Under the pieces are notes generated by a model. The model did no database searches and was not told the origin of the DNA. It was given only the letters and a program-made list of their open reading frames with translations. From positions 763,535 through 827,534 of the forward strand of contig NZ_JACKUK010000023.1 in the NCBI RefSeq assembly GCF_025822765.1: a DNA stretch of 64,000 nt. Direction: 5' to 3'. Of the stretch, positions 17,461 to 25,722 are shown piece by piece. Within the stretch, counting starts at the first letter, position 1. Every line of letters starts with the position of its first letter. Both the position numbers and the translations under genes were made by a program. The DNA is from Mycobacterium barrassiae. GTDB taxonomy: Bacteria > Actinomycetota > Actinomycetes > Mycobacteriales > Mycobacteriaceae.

Positions 17461-19019
17461 GAAAAACGTCGCCCGCGCGGCTCGCGTTCCCATAGCACGC
17501 CGTCGCCGGCTGTCACACCCTCCTGAATAAGGGCGCGTTTGAGGATCTTGTTCGTCGCGGTCTGCGGCAGATCGTCATTGATCCGTACGTAGCGAGGCCA
17601 CGCCTTCGGCGACAGGTCCGGTTGCGCCGCAAGGAATTCCTCGAACCGCTCCGGGGTCAGTTCGTCGTTGAGGACGACGGCCGCCATCACCTGATCCCCG
17701 ACGTGCTCGTCGGGAACGGCGTACACCGCGACCAGAGTGATCTCCGAAAGGCGCTGCAGGATCCGCTCGATCGGGCCTGCCGCTAGGTTCTCCCCGTCGA
17801 CGCGCATCCAGTCCGCGGTTCGGCCCGCCAGATAGATCCACCCATCGGCGTCGCGATACGCCAGATCGCCCGACCAGTACATGCGGTGCCGCATGCGCTC
17901 GTCGGTGGCCGCCTGGTCGTTGTAGTAGCCGGTGAACCCTCCCGACCCGAACGTGTTCACCAACTCCCCAACGGCGTCGTCGAAATTGGTGAGCGCGCCG
18001 TGCTCGTCGAATTCCGCAGTCGCACATTCGGTCACGGTGTCAGCGTGATAGACGCTGACACCTGGATAGCCCTTCCCGATGGATCCCGGCGGGCAGCCGT
18101 CCTCGCGCATCACCACGACGGCGAACTCGCTCGAACCGAAGCTGTCCACCACGCGGCAGTCGAACCGCTTGGCGAACAATTCGATATCTCTTTCCGTCGC
18201 TTCGTTTCCGAACGCGGCCCGCAGCGTGTTGTCCGCATCGTCGGGATGCTCCGGTGTCGCCAGTATCAACGCGAGCGGCTTGCCGACGTAGTTCATGTAA
18301 GTGGCGCAGTACCGGCGAATGTCGGACAGGAAGCGCGACGGTGAGAACTTCGCGGGCACCATCGCCGCCCCGCACGCGATCGCGACCGCCCACCCGGCCG
18401 CTACCCCGTTCGAATGAAACAGCGGCATCGACAGGTACGCCACATCGTCGGCGGTCAGGTCGAAGCGTTCCACCAAGCTGGCCCCGCACAGCACCGCCAT
18501 CGCGTGTGCGAACGGCACCGCCTTGGGGTTGCCGCTCGTTCCCGACGTGAAGATCATCAGCGCCGTGTCTTGACCGCTGACCTCACGAAGCGGGGCAAGG
18601 GGTTTCGCGGCTCGAACCGCCCTGCGGTAATGCGCGCTGTCGACGTCGACCACCGTCACCGGGCCCAGATCCAGCCCGTCGAGCAGCGGCCGGTGATCAG
18701 TGTCGACGAGCACCAGCCGGCAGTCCGCGCGACGGATGTCTTTCACCAGCCCCTCGCCGCGCCGCGTCGTGTTGATTCCGCACAGCACATAGCCGCCGAG
18801 CGCGGCAGCGGCCATCGACCGCAGCATTGCCGGCGAATTGCCCAGCAGCGCACCGACATGCAGTGGCTCCTCGGATCCGACGAGCTCGATCAGCGCCGAG
18901 GCCTCCACCGACGCCTCGGCCAGATGCTCACGCCATGTCCATGTCCGGTCGCCGTGCATCATCGCGACGCCGTCATCGTCCATGCGGGTGCGCAGGAGCT
19001 GCTGCACCGTCTCAATCAT
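17442..19019 (-). CDS. Fatty acyl/steroid acyl-CoA synthetase (FadD1/FadD17-like)
   Basis: A 525-residue ANL-superfamily ligase. The P-loop FTSGTSGNPKAV is at about 157-168, the adenylate motif is around FGSSEF, and YWSGDLAYRD and TATNKILKR supply the hinge and the catalytic lysine of the carboxy-terminal domain. It would load a carboxylic acid onto CoA. The sequence is of the FadD17/FadD1 type; in M. tuberculosis fadD17 lies beside fadE26-fadE27, whose products act on steroid side chains, and the same gene types cluster here. It is the last gene of a seven-gene operon and overlaps the DUF35 gene by eight bases. The final residues AISAC and the stop are encoded by the palindromic repeat. Confidence 0.87.
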   Translation of the reverse strand: MIETVQQLLRTRMDDDGVAMMHGDRTWTWREHLAEASVEASALIELVGSEEPLHVGALLGNSPAMLRSMAAAALGGYVLCGINTTRRGEGLVKDIRRADCRLVLVDTDHRPLLDGLDLGPVTVVDVDSAHYRRAVRAAKPLAPLREVSGQDTALMIFTSGTSGNPKAVPFAHAMAVLCGASLVERFDLTADDVAYLSMPLFHSNGVAAGWAVAIACGAAMVPAKFSPSRFLSDIRRYCATYMNYVGKPLALILATPEHPDDADNTLRAAFGNEATERDIELFAKRFDCRVVDSFGSSEFAVVVMREDGCPPGSIGKGYPGVSVYHADTVTECATAEFDEHGALTNFDDAVGELVNTFGSGGFTGYYNDQAATDERMRHRMYWSGDLAYRDADGWIYLAGRTADWMRVDGENLAAGPIERILQRLSEITLVAVYAVPDEHVGDQVMAAVVLNDELTPERFEEFLAAQPDLSPKAWPRYVRINDDLPQTATNKILKRALIQEGVTAGDGVLWEREPRGRRFSAISAC

Positions 19020-19422
19020 CGGCGGGCCGGTAGCGAAGCAGCGTCACACCCTCTTCGTCGCAGAAGACCGGGACGACCCTCATGCCGATCCGGATGTCCT
19101 CGGGCCGCACATCGACCAGCTCGGTGCTGACCCGCGGACCGACATCCCATTCGACGACCGCCAACAACTGTGGCAGCTTCTCCGCCCACGGCGGTCCGGT
19201 CGGGCGACGCGCGACGGTGTAGGTGTACAGCGTTCCCGCACCGTCGATCTCGCGCCACTCTACGTCGTCGGCCAGGGTACCCGGCGCCAACGTGCGCGGG
19301 TAGAACACGTAGCGGTCAGCCGACGGCGAGTATTGGATCAGGATCCGGTGTTCGCGCAGGGCATCCCAGTACGGCTGCGACACCGGCGTCGGTTCCGGCA
19401 ACGGCGCGGCCACCTCAGTCAC
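19012..19422 (-). CDS. DUF35 OB-fold protein, thiolase/aldolase partner, zinc ribbon lost
   Basis: A 136-residue DUF35-type protein with an amino-terminal arm (VSQPYWDALREHRILIQYSP) and an OB-fold (GAGTLYTYTVARRPTGPPW). DUF35 proteins normally carry four zinc-binding cysteines just before YPR; here that stretch reads YSPSADRYVFYPRTLAP and has none, so no zinc site is expected. In the M. tuberculosis igr region the DUF35 domain of ChsH2 binds and enables the aldolase Ltp2. This separate gene immediately upstream of the fadD and overlapping the thiolase gene by eight bases fits the same partnership, which is inferred from family and order. Confidence 0.85.
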   Translation of the reverse strand: MTEVAAPLPEPTPVSQPYWDALREHRILIQYSPSADRYVFYPRTLAPGTLADDVEWREIDGAGTLYTYTVARRPTGPPWAEKLPQLLAVVEWDVGPRVSTELVDVRPEDIRIGMRVVPVFCDEEGVTLLRYRPADD

Positions 19423-20617
19423 CCCCCAAGATCAACGCGACCTGCTCGCTCATGATGCCGCCGGTTCCGCTGACGAACGCGGTGTTGCAGTCGGCGACCT
19501 GTGCGTCCGCCGATCGCCCCATCACCTGCCGGGCAGCGTCGACTACATGGTGCATCCCGCCGGCCATACCGGCCTGCCCGTACGACAATTGGCCGCCTGC
19601 GGTGTTGAGCGGGAAGTCACCGCGGAACGTCAGATCGTGCTCCGTCAGCCATGTCATGCCCTCACCCTTGCCGCAGAAGGCCGCATCCTCCAGCGTCATC
19701 AGCACGGTGATCGTGTAGCAGTCGTAGACGGATGCCACGTCGATATCGGATCGCTGCAATCCCGCCATCGCGAAGGCCCGTTCAGCGGCCCGCGCAATCG
19801 GCGTCCGCAGAAGATCGTCGGCGTAAGTGGGTGTCTTGAACCGGATGTGCTCGCCGAAACCCTTGAGCCACACCGGGCGATGGCGACCGCGGCGCGCCAC
19901 GTCGGCATTGGCGATCAGCACACCGGCGCCGCCCTGCACAGGCATCACGGTTTCGAGCATGTGGATCGGGTCGGCGATCACCGGGCTGCTGAGCACGTCG
20001 TCGACGGTGATCGGCTTGCCGTGGAACACCGCGCCGGGATGAGCACATGCATTGGTTCGCTGGTCCACCGCGATCCGCGCCAACGCCGCTGCGTCGTAGC
20101 CGAATTCGTGGGCGTAGCGCTGCGCCACCTGCGCGTAGGGTCCGTTCTGGCCGACGTTGCCGTACGGAATCTCGAATTCCGCCTGCGGTGAGCCGTAGTT
20201 GTTGCTCGACGCGCCGTACCAGCTCAGGGTCCGCCCGGGCTTCGACTCCGTGCGTGGAATCTCCCTCGATCCGGGCATGACGGCGAGCACCGCATCGCAC
20301 AGGCCCAACTCGACCGCGGCCGCCGCGCGCCACACCATGCCCGCCGCGGTGGCCCCGCCGAGATCCACGCGATCGCCGAAGTTCAGCGGCAGACCCAGGT
20401 ATTCGGACAGCGTCGCCGGCGCGAACATGTCCGACTCCGCGATACCGTGCGTCGAAAGACCGTTCACCACAGCGGGTTCGACGCCGGCGTCCTCGATGAC
20501 CATCTTGGCGAGCCGGGCATATTGGTCGAGCGTGAACAACGGAGGTGAGCTTTGCCGCTTCTCGGCGGGCAGTTCCGCGATGCCGACGATCGCCGCCTCG
20601 CCGCGCAGGCCCGTCAC
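19415..20617 (-). CDS. Thiolase-superfamily protein, Ltp2-like (retro-aldolase candidate)
   Basis: A 400-residue thiolase-fold protein of the lipid-transfer protein type (EAAIVGIAELP, DLGGATAAGMVWRAAAAV, NTAGGQLSYGQAGMAGG). The first catalytic cysteine of true thiolases is not in its usual context; DLGGATAAG occupies that position. This is characteristic of Ltp2-like enzymes, which act as retro-aldolases on beta-hydroxyacyl-CoA steroids and rely on tyrosines; candidates are in VYDCYTIT and LSYGQAG. With the adjacent DUF35 protein it would release propionyl- or acetyl-CoA at the end of a side-chain cycle. It overlaps the MaoC gene by four bases. Confidence 0.85.
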   Translation of the reverse strand: MTGLRGEAAIVGIAELPAEKRQSSPPLFTLDQYARLAKMVIEDAGVEPAVVNGLSTHGIAESDMFAPATLSEYLGLPLNFGDRVDLGGATAAGMVWRAAAAVELGLCDAVLAVMPGSREIPRTESKPGRTLSWYGASSNNYGSPQAEFEIPYGNVGQNGPYAQVAQRYAHEFGYDAAALARIAVDQRTNACAHPGAVFHGKPITVDDVLSSPVIADPIHMLETVMPVQGGAGVLIANADVARRGRHRPVWLKGFGEHIRFKTPTYADDLLRTPIARAAERAFAMAGLQRSDIDVASVYDCYTITVLMTLEDAAFCGKGEGMTWLTEHDLTFRGDFPLNTAGGQLSYGQAGMAGGMHHVVDAARQVMGRSADAQVADCNTAFVSGTGGIMSEQVALILGGD

Positions 20618-21120
20618 AGCGCAGACCTCGACGGCAGTGCAACGGTCGCGGTCCCCGGCATCAACACCTCGTCACCACGCTTGCAGTGGATGTCGAGGTC
20701 GACGAGCCCGTCGGCGCGCTTTCCGGTGATCACCCCGCCGAATGTCAACGGCTGCCCTGGATATGCGATCGCCCGGTTCTGAACGGAGAACGCCACCAAC
20801 CGGCCGGCGCCACCGATCCAGTCGGTCAGCGCCCGCGACAGCAGTGCGGCCTGCAGCGGACCTTGGACGAGGACGTTGTCGTAGCCCTCGGTGTCGCGTG
20901 CCCAGTCCTTGTCGTAGTGGATGCGGTGGCCGTTGTACGTCGCCGCGCTGAAGAAGAACATCTGCGTCTCGTCGACGGTGACTGTCAACGCGGGAATCGC
21001 TTCACCGGTGGCGACGTCCTCGAAGTAGGGTTGCGTTCCGTCGCGAGCAGACGTGAAACCCTCCTTTTCGGGCCCATTTTGGGGGTTTTCGCGTCTGCTC
21101 GCGGAAGAAGAGGGAGTCAT
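20614..21120 (-). CDS. MaoC-like hydratase with repeat-derived N-terminus
   Basis: A 168-residue hot-dog fold protein. The core (about 30-168) carries TYNGHRIHYDKDWA, a variant of the hydratase motif in which the usual GD is replaced by NG, as in mesaconyl-CoA hydratase-like proteins. With the next gene it should form a two-part enoyl-CoA hydratase comparable to ChsH1-ChsH2. The start at 21120 overlaps the upstream stop as ATGA. Residues of about 6-26 are encoded by a palindromic repeat (21042-21103) and show no hot-dog features; translation could instead begin inside, but no good internal start is visible before residue 50. The odd amino-terminus is therefore taken as real with moderate confidence. 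Confidence 0.82.
   Translation of the reverse strand: MTPSSSASRRENPQNGPEKEGFTSARDGTQPYFEDVATGEAIPALTVTVDETQMFFFSAATYNGHRIHYDKDWARDTEGYDNVLVQGPLQAALLSRALTDWIGGAGRLVAFSVQNRAIAYPGQPLTFGGVITGKRADGLVDLDIHCKRGDEVLMPGTATVALPSRSAL
21042..21103. repeat. Palindromic repeat element, family B, inside a coding region
   Basis: CGCGAGCAGACG (21042-21053) pairs perfectly with CGTCTGCTCGCG (21092-21103). The pairing continues less perfectly inward as GAAACCC against GGGTTTTC. The sequence is unrelated to family A. It lies in frame within the first 26 codons of the MaoC-like gene. Confidence 0.85.
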
Positions 21121-21620
21121 GCTGGCCGCGCGATCATCGACGTGGTGGCTTCGGCGAGAAGCTCGCCGTGCTGGTTGCGGTACTCGGCGCGCCAGGTCAC
21201 CAACACGAATCGGCCTGATCTGCCTTCCTTCTCGACGATGGACTCGACCGTCCGTGTCATCTCGACCTCGTCGCCGTGGTAGGCGGGCAGGTGAAACGTG
21301 GTGCTCTCGCCACCGGCCATGCGCCGCGGCGCCTTCGGAAATGCCATGCTGCCGGTCACCGCGCCAGACGATCCGTCGGGCCGCAACTCGCCGAGTGCGG
21401 CGACGCCCAGGATCGCGTACTGCAGATACAGCGGCGGGCAGATGATGTCGCGATAGCCAAACCGGCGTGCGTAATCCCCGTCGAACCACAGCGGGTTGTG
21501 ATCGTCGACCGCGGCGGCCCAACGCTGCCAGTCCCGCCGGTACACCTCGCCGGTGGCGACGGCGACCACCGATCCGACCTTGGCGGCCGACTCGGCATCG
21601 ATGAGGCTCTCTGTGCTCAC
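21117..21620 (-). CDS. MaoC-like N-terminal (FAS1-type) dehydratase subunit
   Basis: A 167-residue hot-dog protein from the GTG at 21620 (VSTESLIDAES). An ATG at 21641 is in frame but lies inside the upstream FadE gene and has no ribosome site, whereas GGGTAGG precedes the GTG. The motif AVDDHNPLWFDGDYARRFGY keeps the D-x-N-P and the following residues of catalytic hydratases, so this is the likely catalytic half of the heteromeric hydratase formed with the gene at 20614. The role is addition of water to an enoyl-CoA, probably with a steroid side chain. The stop overlaps the next start as ATGA. Confidence 0.85.
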   Translation of the reverse strand: MSTESLIDAESAAKVGSVVAVATGEVYRRDWQRWAAAVDDHNPLWFDGDYARRFGYRDIICPPLYLQYAILGVAALGELRPDGSSGAVTGSMAFPKAPRRMAGGESTTFHLPAYHGDEVEMTRTVESIVEKEGRSGRFVLVTWRAEYRNQHGELLAEATTSMIARPA

Positions 21621-21625
21621 CGTGC

Positions 21626-22621
21626 CTACCCGACAAGCCATTTCGCAGCGACATCAGCACCGCCGCCGAGCGTCGACAGCACCCGTGCGCGCTCGGAGAA
21701 CAGGTGAAGTCCGGTGTCGACGACATAACCCATTCCGCCGTGCAGTTGATGGGCGTCGAGGGTGACCTTCTTGATCTCGGCCGCCCGTATCCGCGCGATC
21801 GCGGTCTCCCGCGTGGCCGTGCGACCGCGCCCGATCCAGAACGTCGCCGACTGCGCCGCAAGACGCGCTGCCGCCAGCGCGATGTGCATATCGGCGACGA
21901 TATGCTGCGCCGCCTGGAACGAGGCGATCGGCCGACCGAATTGCTCCCGCATCTTCGTGTAGTCGACGGTGCGGTCGATCACCGCTTCGCCGACACCGAC
22001 AAGATCCAAACAGTCCAGCGTCACAATCGCGTTGGCCACCCGCCGCAGCTGATCGTCATCGACCGGCACCGGCTCGTCGACCAGGACGTCGTCGAACCGT
22101 ACGGTGAACACCGGGAAGCCGCCCATGATGGGCAGGGCTTCGACGTCGATCCCGTTCGCCGTGGTGTCGACGGCGACGACGCCACCGTCGGTCGTCGTGA
22201 CGATCACGTCGGCTTGGTCCGCGTTGGCGACGTAGCGCACCTCGCCGCTCACCCGCCAGGTGTCGCCGTCACGACGCATCCGCACGCGCGGTGTCACATC
22301 CGATGCGTCCTGCGGGTTGAACAGTGCGCAGGTTCCACGTGCGCCACCCGACGTCAGCCGTGGCAGCCACGCCGACCCGACGCCGAGCCAGTCGACCGCG
22401 AGCGCGGCGTACACGGTGCTCTGCACCACTGTGGGACACAGCGCCCGTCCCGCCTCGATGCAGAAGACGCCGATGTCGCCGAGGCTGCCGTCGACCACCA
22501 GACCGAGGACACCTGCCGACGCCAGCGCCTTCCATTGCGCGTCCGGCTCGAGGTCGGCGGCAAGCACGCTGCGACACATCGCGGCCAGGTCGCGTTCATC
22601 CTGCGAAGGAATCACCCGCAT
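21626..22621 (-). CDS. Acyl-CoA dehydrogenase, FadE27/ChsE-like small subunit
   Basis: A 331-residue acyl-CoA dehydrogenase-fold protein, shorter than the usual 380-400. The amino-terminal helical domain is reduced (MRVIPSQDERDLAAMCRSVL ...). The carboxy-terminal domain has REQFGRPIASFQAAQHIVADM and QLHGGMGYVVDTGLHLFSERAR, both typical FAD-contact segments. Steroid side-chain dehydrogenases of mycobacteria are alpha2beta2 heterotetramers made from adjacent fadE genes, each pair having one degenerate partner. The next gene upstream, five bases away, encodes the full-length partner. It would desaturate a steroid acyl-CoA; chain length cannot be told. Confidence 0.87.
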   Translation of the reverse strand: MRVIPSQDERDLAAMCRSVLAADLEPDAQWKALASAGVLGLVVDGSLGDIGVFCIEAGRALCPTVVQSTVYAALAVDWLGVGSAWLPRLTSGGARGTCALFNPQDASDVTPRVRMRRDGDTWRVSGEVRYVANADQADVIVTTTDGGVVAVDTTANGIDVEALPIMGGFPVFTVRFDDVLVDEPVPVDDDQLRRVANAIVTLDCLDLVGVGEAVIDRTVDYTKMREQFGRPIASFQAAQHIVADMHIALAAARLAAQSATFWIGRGRTATRETAIARIRAAEIKKVTLDAHQLHGGMGYVVDTGLHLFSERARVLSTLGGGADVAAKWLVG

Positions 22622-22625
22622 TCGG

Positions 22626-23777
22626 TCACCGCCCGTACGACGGCATCCGGTGACCGCGTTGGGCGATCACGTCACGGAGCACTTCGTTGGTGCCTCCCCC
22701 GAAACGCATGAGGGGCGACACCCGGTAGAGCCGCTCGAAGAACCCGTCGAGCGGTGCGCCGGCGCTGCGGTGGGCGCGCAGGCCGTCGGGACCGAGCAGG
22801 TCGACCGCGAGGTCGGCGATCCGCTGGCGCAGCTCGCTGGTGAAGATCTTCTCGACGCTGACCTCGACGGACGGGATGCGGCCGCTGTCGAGTATCGAGG
22901 CCGCTTCCAGGCCCATCAGCCTGGCGACCTCGACGTCGGCCTCGGCCTGGGCCAGTCGCCGGCGGTACGCCGGGTCGCGATCGGAAGCCAGCGCCATCAG
23001 CTCGTCGAGCGCCCGACGCAGGTCGCCGACGTTGATCAGCGCGCCACGTTCCAGATCCAGGGCGCCGGTGATGTAAGTCCAGCCCATGTTGAGCTCGCCG
23101 ATCAGGTTGGTCACGGGTACGCGCACGTCGCGGAAGAACGTCTCGTTGGTGCGGTAGCCCGACCACGCGTACAGCGGGTGAATCTCGATGCCCGGGCTGT
23201 CGACGGGGACAACGATCACCGAGATGCCGCGGTGCCGCGGCGCGTCGGGGTCCGTGCGCACACACAGCCACTCGTGCGTCGACCGCTGGGCTCCGCTGTT
23301 CCAGATCTTCGAGCCGTTGATCACCCATTCATCACCGTCGCGCACCGCGCGGGTGCGCAGGCTGGCCAGGTCGGTGCCCGCATTGGGCTCGGAGTAGCCA
23401 AGCGCGAAGACGATCTCTCCCCTGGCGATTCCCGGCAGGAATTCCTTCTTGTTCTGCTCTGTGCCGTGCCGCATGATCATCGGCGCCACCGACGTCACGG
23501 TGAGGTCCGGACCCGGTACGCCGGCGTATTCGAACTCGCTCATCAGCAGGTGCTGATGCATGGCGGTCAGCCCCAGCCCGCCGTAATCCTTCGGCCAGTT
23601 CAGGCCGAACCAGCCCTTCTCGCCGATCTTGCGGCGGAACGCTGTCAGCTCGCCGCCCTGGTGTTCGAGACCGTGTTCGGCCATCTCCGCCCGCAGCGCG
23701 GCGGTGACGTTCTCGTCGAGGAACTGCCGTACGTCTGCCACCCAGGCTCGTTGCTCGTCGTCGAGCTCGAAGTCCAC
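22626..23777 (-). CDS. Acyl-CoA dehydrogenase, FadE26/ChsE-like
   Basis: A 383-residue acyl-CoA dehydrogenase, first gene of the seven-gene operon. It has the full domain order: amino-terminal helices (MDFELDDEQRAWVADVRQFL), the middle beta domain with FALGYSEPNAGTDLASL and KIWNSGA, and the carboxy-terminal helices ending with LMRFGGGTNEVLRDVIAQRG. With the FadE at 21626 it probably forms the heterotetrameric steroid acyl-CoA dehydrogenase known from FadE26-FadE27 and FadE28-FadE29. The upstream 156 bases to the divergent kinase gene hold a short dyad 8 bases from the start and copy 3 of the palindromic repeat. Confidence 0.9.
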   Translation of the reverse strand: MDFELDDEQRAWVADVRQFLDENVTAALRAEMAEHGLEHQGGELTAFRRKIGEKGWFGLNWPKDYGGLGLTAMHQHLLMSEFEYAGVPGPDLTVTSVAPMIMRHGTEQNKKEFLPGIARGEIVFALGYSEPNAGTDLASLRTRAVRDGDEWVINGSKIWNSGAQRSTHEWLCVRTDPDAPRHRGISVIVVPVDSPGIEIHPLYAWSGYRTNETFFRDVRVPVTNLIGELNMGWTYITGALDLERGALINVGDLRRALDELMALASDRDPAYRRRLAQAEADVEVARLMGLEAASILDSGRIPSVEVSVEKIFTSELRQRIADLAVDLLGPDGLRAHRSAGAPLDGFFERLYRVSPLMRFGGGTNEVLRDVIAQRGHRMPSYGR

Positions 23778-23784
23778 GCAGGCG

Positions 23785-23802
23785 ACACTATCGAGAAAGT
23801 GT
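23785..23802. promoter_or_regulatory. Short dyad upstream of the side-chain operon
   Basis: ACACT (23785-23789) and AGTGT (23798-23802) form an inverted repeat with an 8-base spacer, just upstream of the FadE26-like start at 23777. It might be a repressor site. It does not match the KstR or KstR2 consensus. Confidence 0.3.
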
Positions 23803-23824
23803 GCACACGGCGGGCGAACGCATA

Positions 23825-23877
23825 GCGATTTCGGCGTGGCTAGTCACGCTGAGCGTGACTGCGCACGCCGAAATCGC
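23825..23877. repeat. Palindromic repeat element, family A, copy 3
   Basis: Outer arms GCGATTTCGGCGTG (23825-23838) and CACGCCGAAATCGC (23864-23877) pair perfectly. The inner dyad AGTCACGCT-G-AGCGTGACT is also perfect. It lies between the divergent FadE26-like and kinase genes. Compared with copy 1 the inner arms differ by compensating changes (GGTCACGCT/AGCGTGACC against AGTCACGCT/AGCGTGACT). Confidence 0.92.
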
Positions 23878-23933
23878 AGGCTCGTCATCGGCATAGTTCG
23901 TCGCCCGGGGGCCGTGGTTTGTAGTCTTCGGGG

Positions 23934-25712
23934 ATGCCGTTCGAGAACGGCGAGGTCTTCGCCGGCTACGTGATCCAGCGGCTGCTGGGCACCGGTGGTT
24001 CGGGTGAGGTGTACCTCGCCCAGCACCCCCGGTTGCCTCGTCAGGATGCGCTCAAGATCCTGACCAAGGCGTCCGGGGTCGACGGCGAGTTCCGGGCCCG
24101 GTTCAACCGTGAGGCCGAACTGGCGGCGACGCTGTGGCATCCCCATATCGTCAGCGTCCTCGACCGCGGTGAATTCGAAGGTCGACTCTGGATCTCGATG
24201 GAGTACGTCGAGGGCACCGACGCCGGTCACTTGATCCGCGAAACCTACCCCCGCGGCATGCCGGAGCAAGACGTCTTCGAGATCATGACCGCGGTGGCCG
24301 ATGCTCTCGACTTCGGTCATGAGCGCCGTCTGCTGCATCGTGACGTCAAGCCGGAGAACATCCTCGTGACCGCCCCGAACGGCCACCGGCGCCGGGTGCT
24401 GTTGACCGACTTCGGGATCGCCCGCCGCATCGATGACGCCAGCAACCTCACCGACACCAACATCGCGTTGGGGACCATCAACTATGTAGCGCCCGAGCAG
24501 CTCCTGAGCCGGGCACTTGACGGCCGGGCCGATCAATATGCCTTGGCCGCCACCGCGTTTCACCTGCTGACCGGGACGCCTGTCTTCCAGGACTCGAATC
24601 CCGCCGTCATCATCAGCCACCACCTGGGCACCACGGCGCCGCGGATATCGGAGCGCCGACCCGATCTGGCCCACCTGGACCCGGTGTTCTCGAAGGCGCT
24701 GTCGAAGGACCCCAACGAGCGGTACCCGACGTGTATGGATTTCGCCCGCGCGCTCACGGAGCGGGAGCGACGCGTGCAGGCTGCCGCGCAGGCGACAGGA
24801 CCGATGCACGCCACAAGCGAACGTCCGACGACGCAACGCCTGGAACGCCTTGTCGTCCACGGTACCGCGCGAGGCGTGCAGCGCCGGGCACTCGACAATC
24901 GAGATGCGATCGGGCTCTTGTCCTTTCATCTCGTGCCCTATGAGCCCGTCGCCGGCCGGGACGCGCCGGTGCCCGTCGAGATACAAACTCAGCTCGTCAC
25001 GGATCAGCTCGCAGACGGAGACGAGGTCGAGGTCACCGGGACATGGGATGGCGACCGCCTCGACGCGGACACGATCGTCAACATCTCGGCCGGGGTTCGG
25101 CCCAAGCAGCGACGTACGCCGCGGAAGGCCAAGTCACATCGCGCCGACACGACACCCAAACGCAGGTGGATCCCGATCGTCGCACTCCTCGCAGTGATCA
25201 TGTTGGCGGCGGGCGCTGTCCTCTATTTCACCGACGGATTCGGTCTCTGGACCCGTCCAGGGCCCATCGTCAAGCCGGTGAGCGCGACCGTCTTCGCCCC
25301 CGGCGGCACGCCGGACAACCCGCAGGACGCCGACCTGGCGATCGACGGTAACCCGGACACCGCATGGAAAACCGTCACCTACCGAGACGCCGACCCGTTC
25401 CCCACTTTCATTGAGGGTCAAGGCCTGTTGCTGCATCTGGCCGAACCGACCGCATTGAGCGCCGTCACCATCGACTTATCGAGCACCGGAACCGATGTGC
25501 AGATCCGATCCTCGCCCACCGAGAAACCTGCCACGTTGGCCGACACCACCGAGCTGACCCCCACCACCACCCTGGAGCCGGGCGAGAACCGCATCGAGGT
25601 GCACGACCGGACCAAGACCTCCAATGTGCTGGTGTGGATCTCGAAACTCGGCACGACGGATGGCGAGAGCCGCACGGAGATCTCAGAGATCACGCTGCAG
25701 GCCGCCGACTGA
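23934..25712 (+). CDS. Ser/Thr protein kinase with OB-like, TM and discoidin-like extracellular domains
   Basis: A 592-residue receptor-type kinase. The catalytic domain (about 10-280) has the glycine loop GTGGSGEV (19-26), Lys41, HRDVKPEN (135-142) and DFG (159-161); the activation loop [12 protein letters not shown] offers threonines for phosphorylation. A second intracellular region (about 303-390) looks like an OB-type beta barrel. A basic stretch leads to one transmembrane helix at 412-432. The outside part (about 445-592) resembles an F5/8-type (discoidin) carbohydrate-binding fold: [32 protein letters not shown]. This extracellular type differs from the PASTA repeats of PknB and suggests sensing of an envelope glycan. 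It converges on cheB with a ten-base gap. Confidence 0.88.
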   Translation: MPFENGEVFAGYVIQRLLGTGGSGEVYLAQHPRLPRQDALKILTKASGVDGEFRARFNREAELAATLWHPHIVSVLDRGEFEGRLWISMEYVEGTDAGHLIRETYPRGMPEQDVFEIMTAVADALDFGHERRLLHRDVKPENILVTAPNGHRRRVLLTDFGIARRIDDASNLTDTNIALGTINYVAPEQLLSRALDGRADQYALAATAFHLLTGTPVFQDSNPAVIISHHLGTTAPRISERRPDLAHLDPVFSKALSKDPNERYPTCMDFARALTERERRVQAAAQATGPMHATSERPTTQRLERLVVHGTARGVQRRALDNRDAIGLLSFHLVPYEPVAGRDAPVPVEIQTQLVTDQLADGDEVEVTGTWDGDRLDADTIVNISAGVRPKQRRTPRKAKSHRADTTPKRRWIPIVALLAVIMLAAGAVLYFTDGFGLWTRPGPIVKPVSATVFAPGGTPDNPQDADLAIDGNPDTAWKTVTYRDADPFPTFIEGQGLLLHLAEPTALSAVTIDLSSTGTDVQIRSSPTEKPATLADTTELTPTTTLEPGENRIEVHDRTKTSNVLVWISKLGTTDGESRTEISEITLQAAD

Positions 25713-25722
25713 GCGACACACG

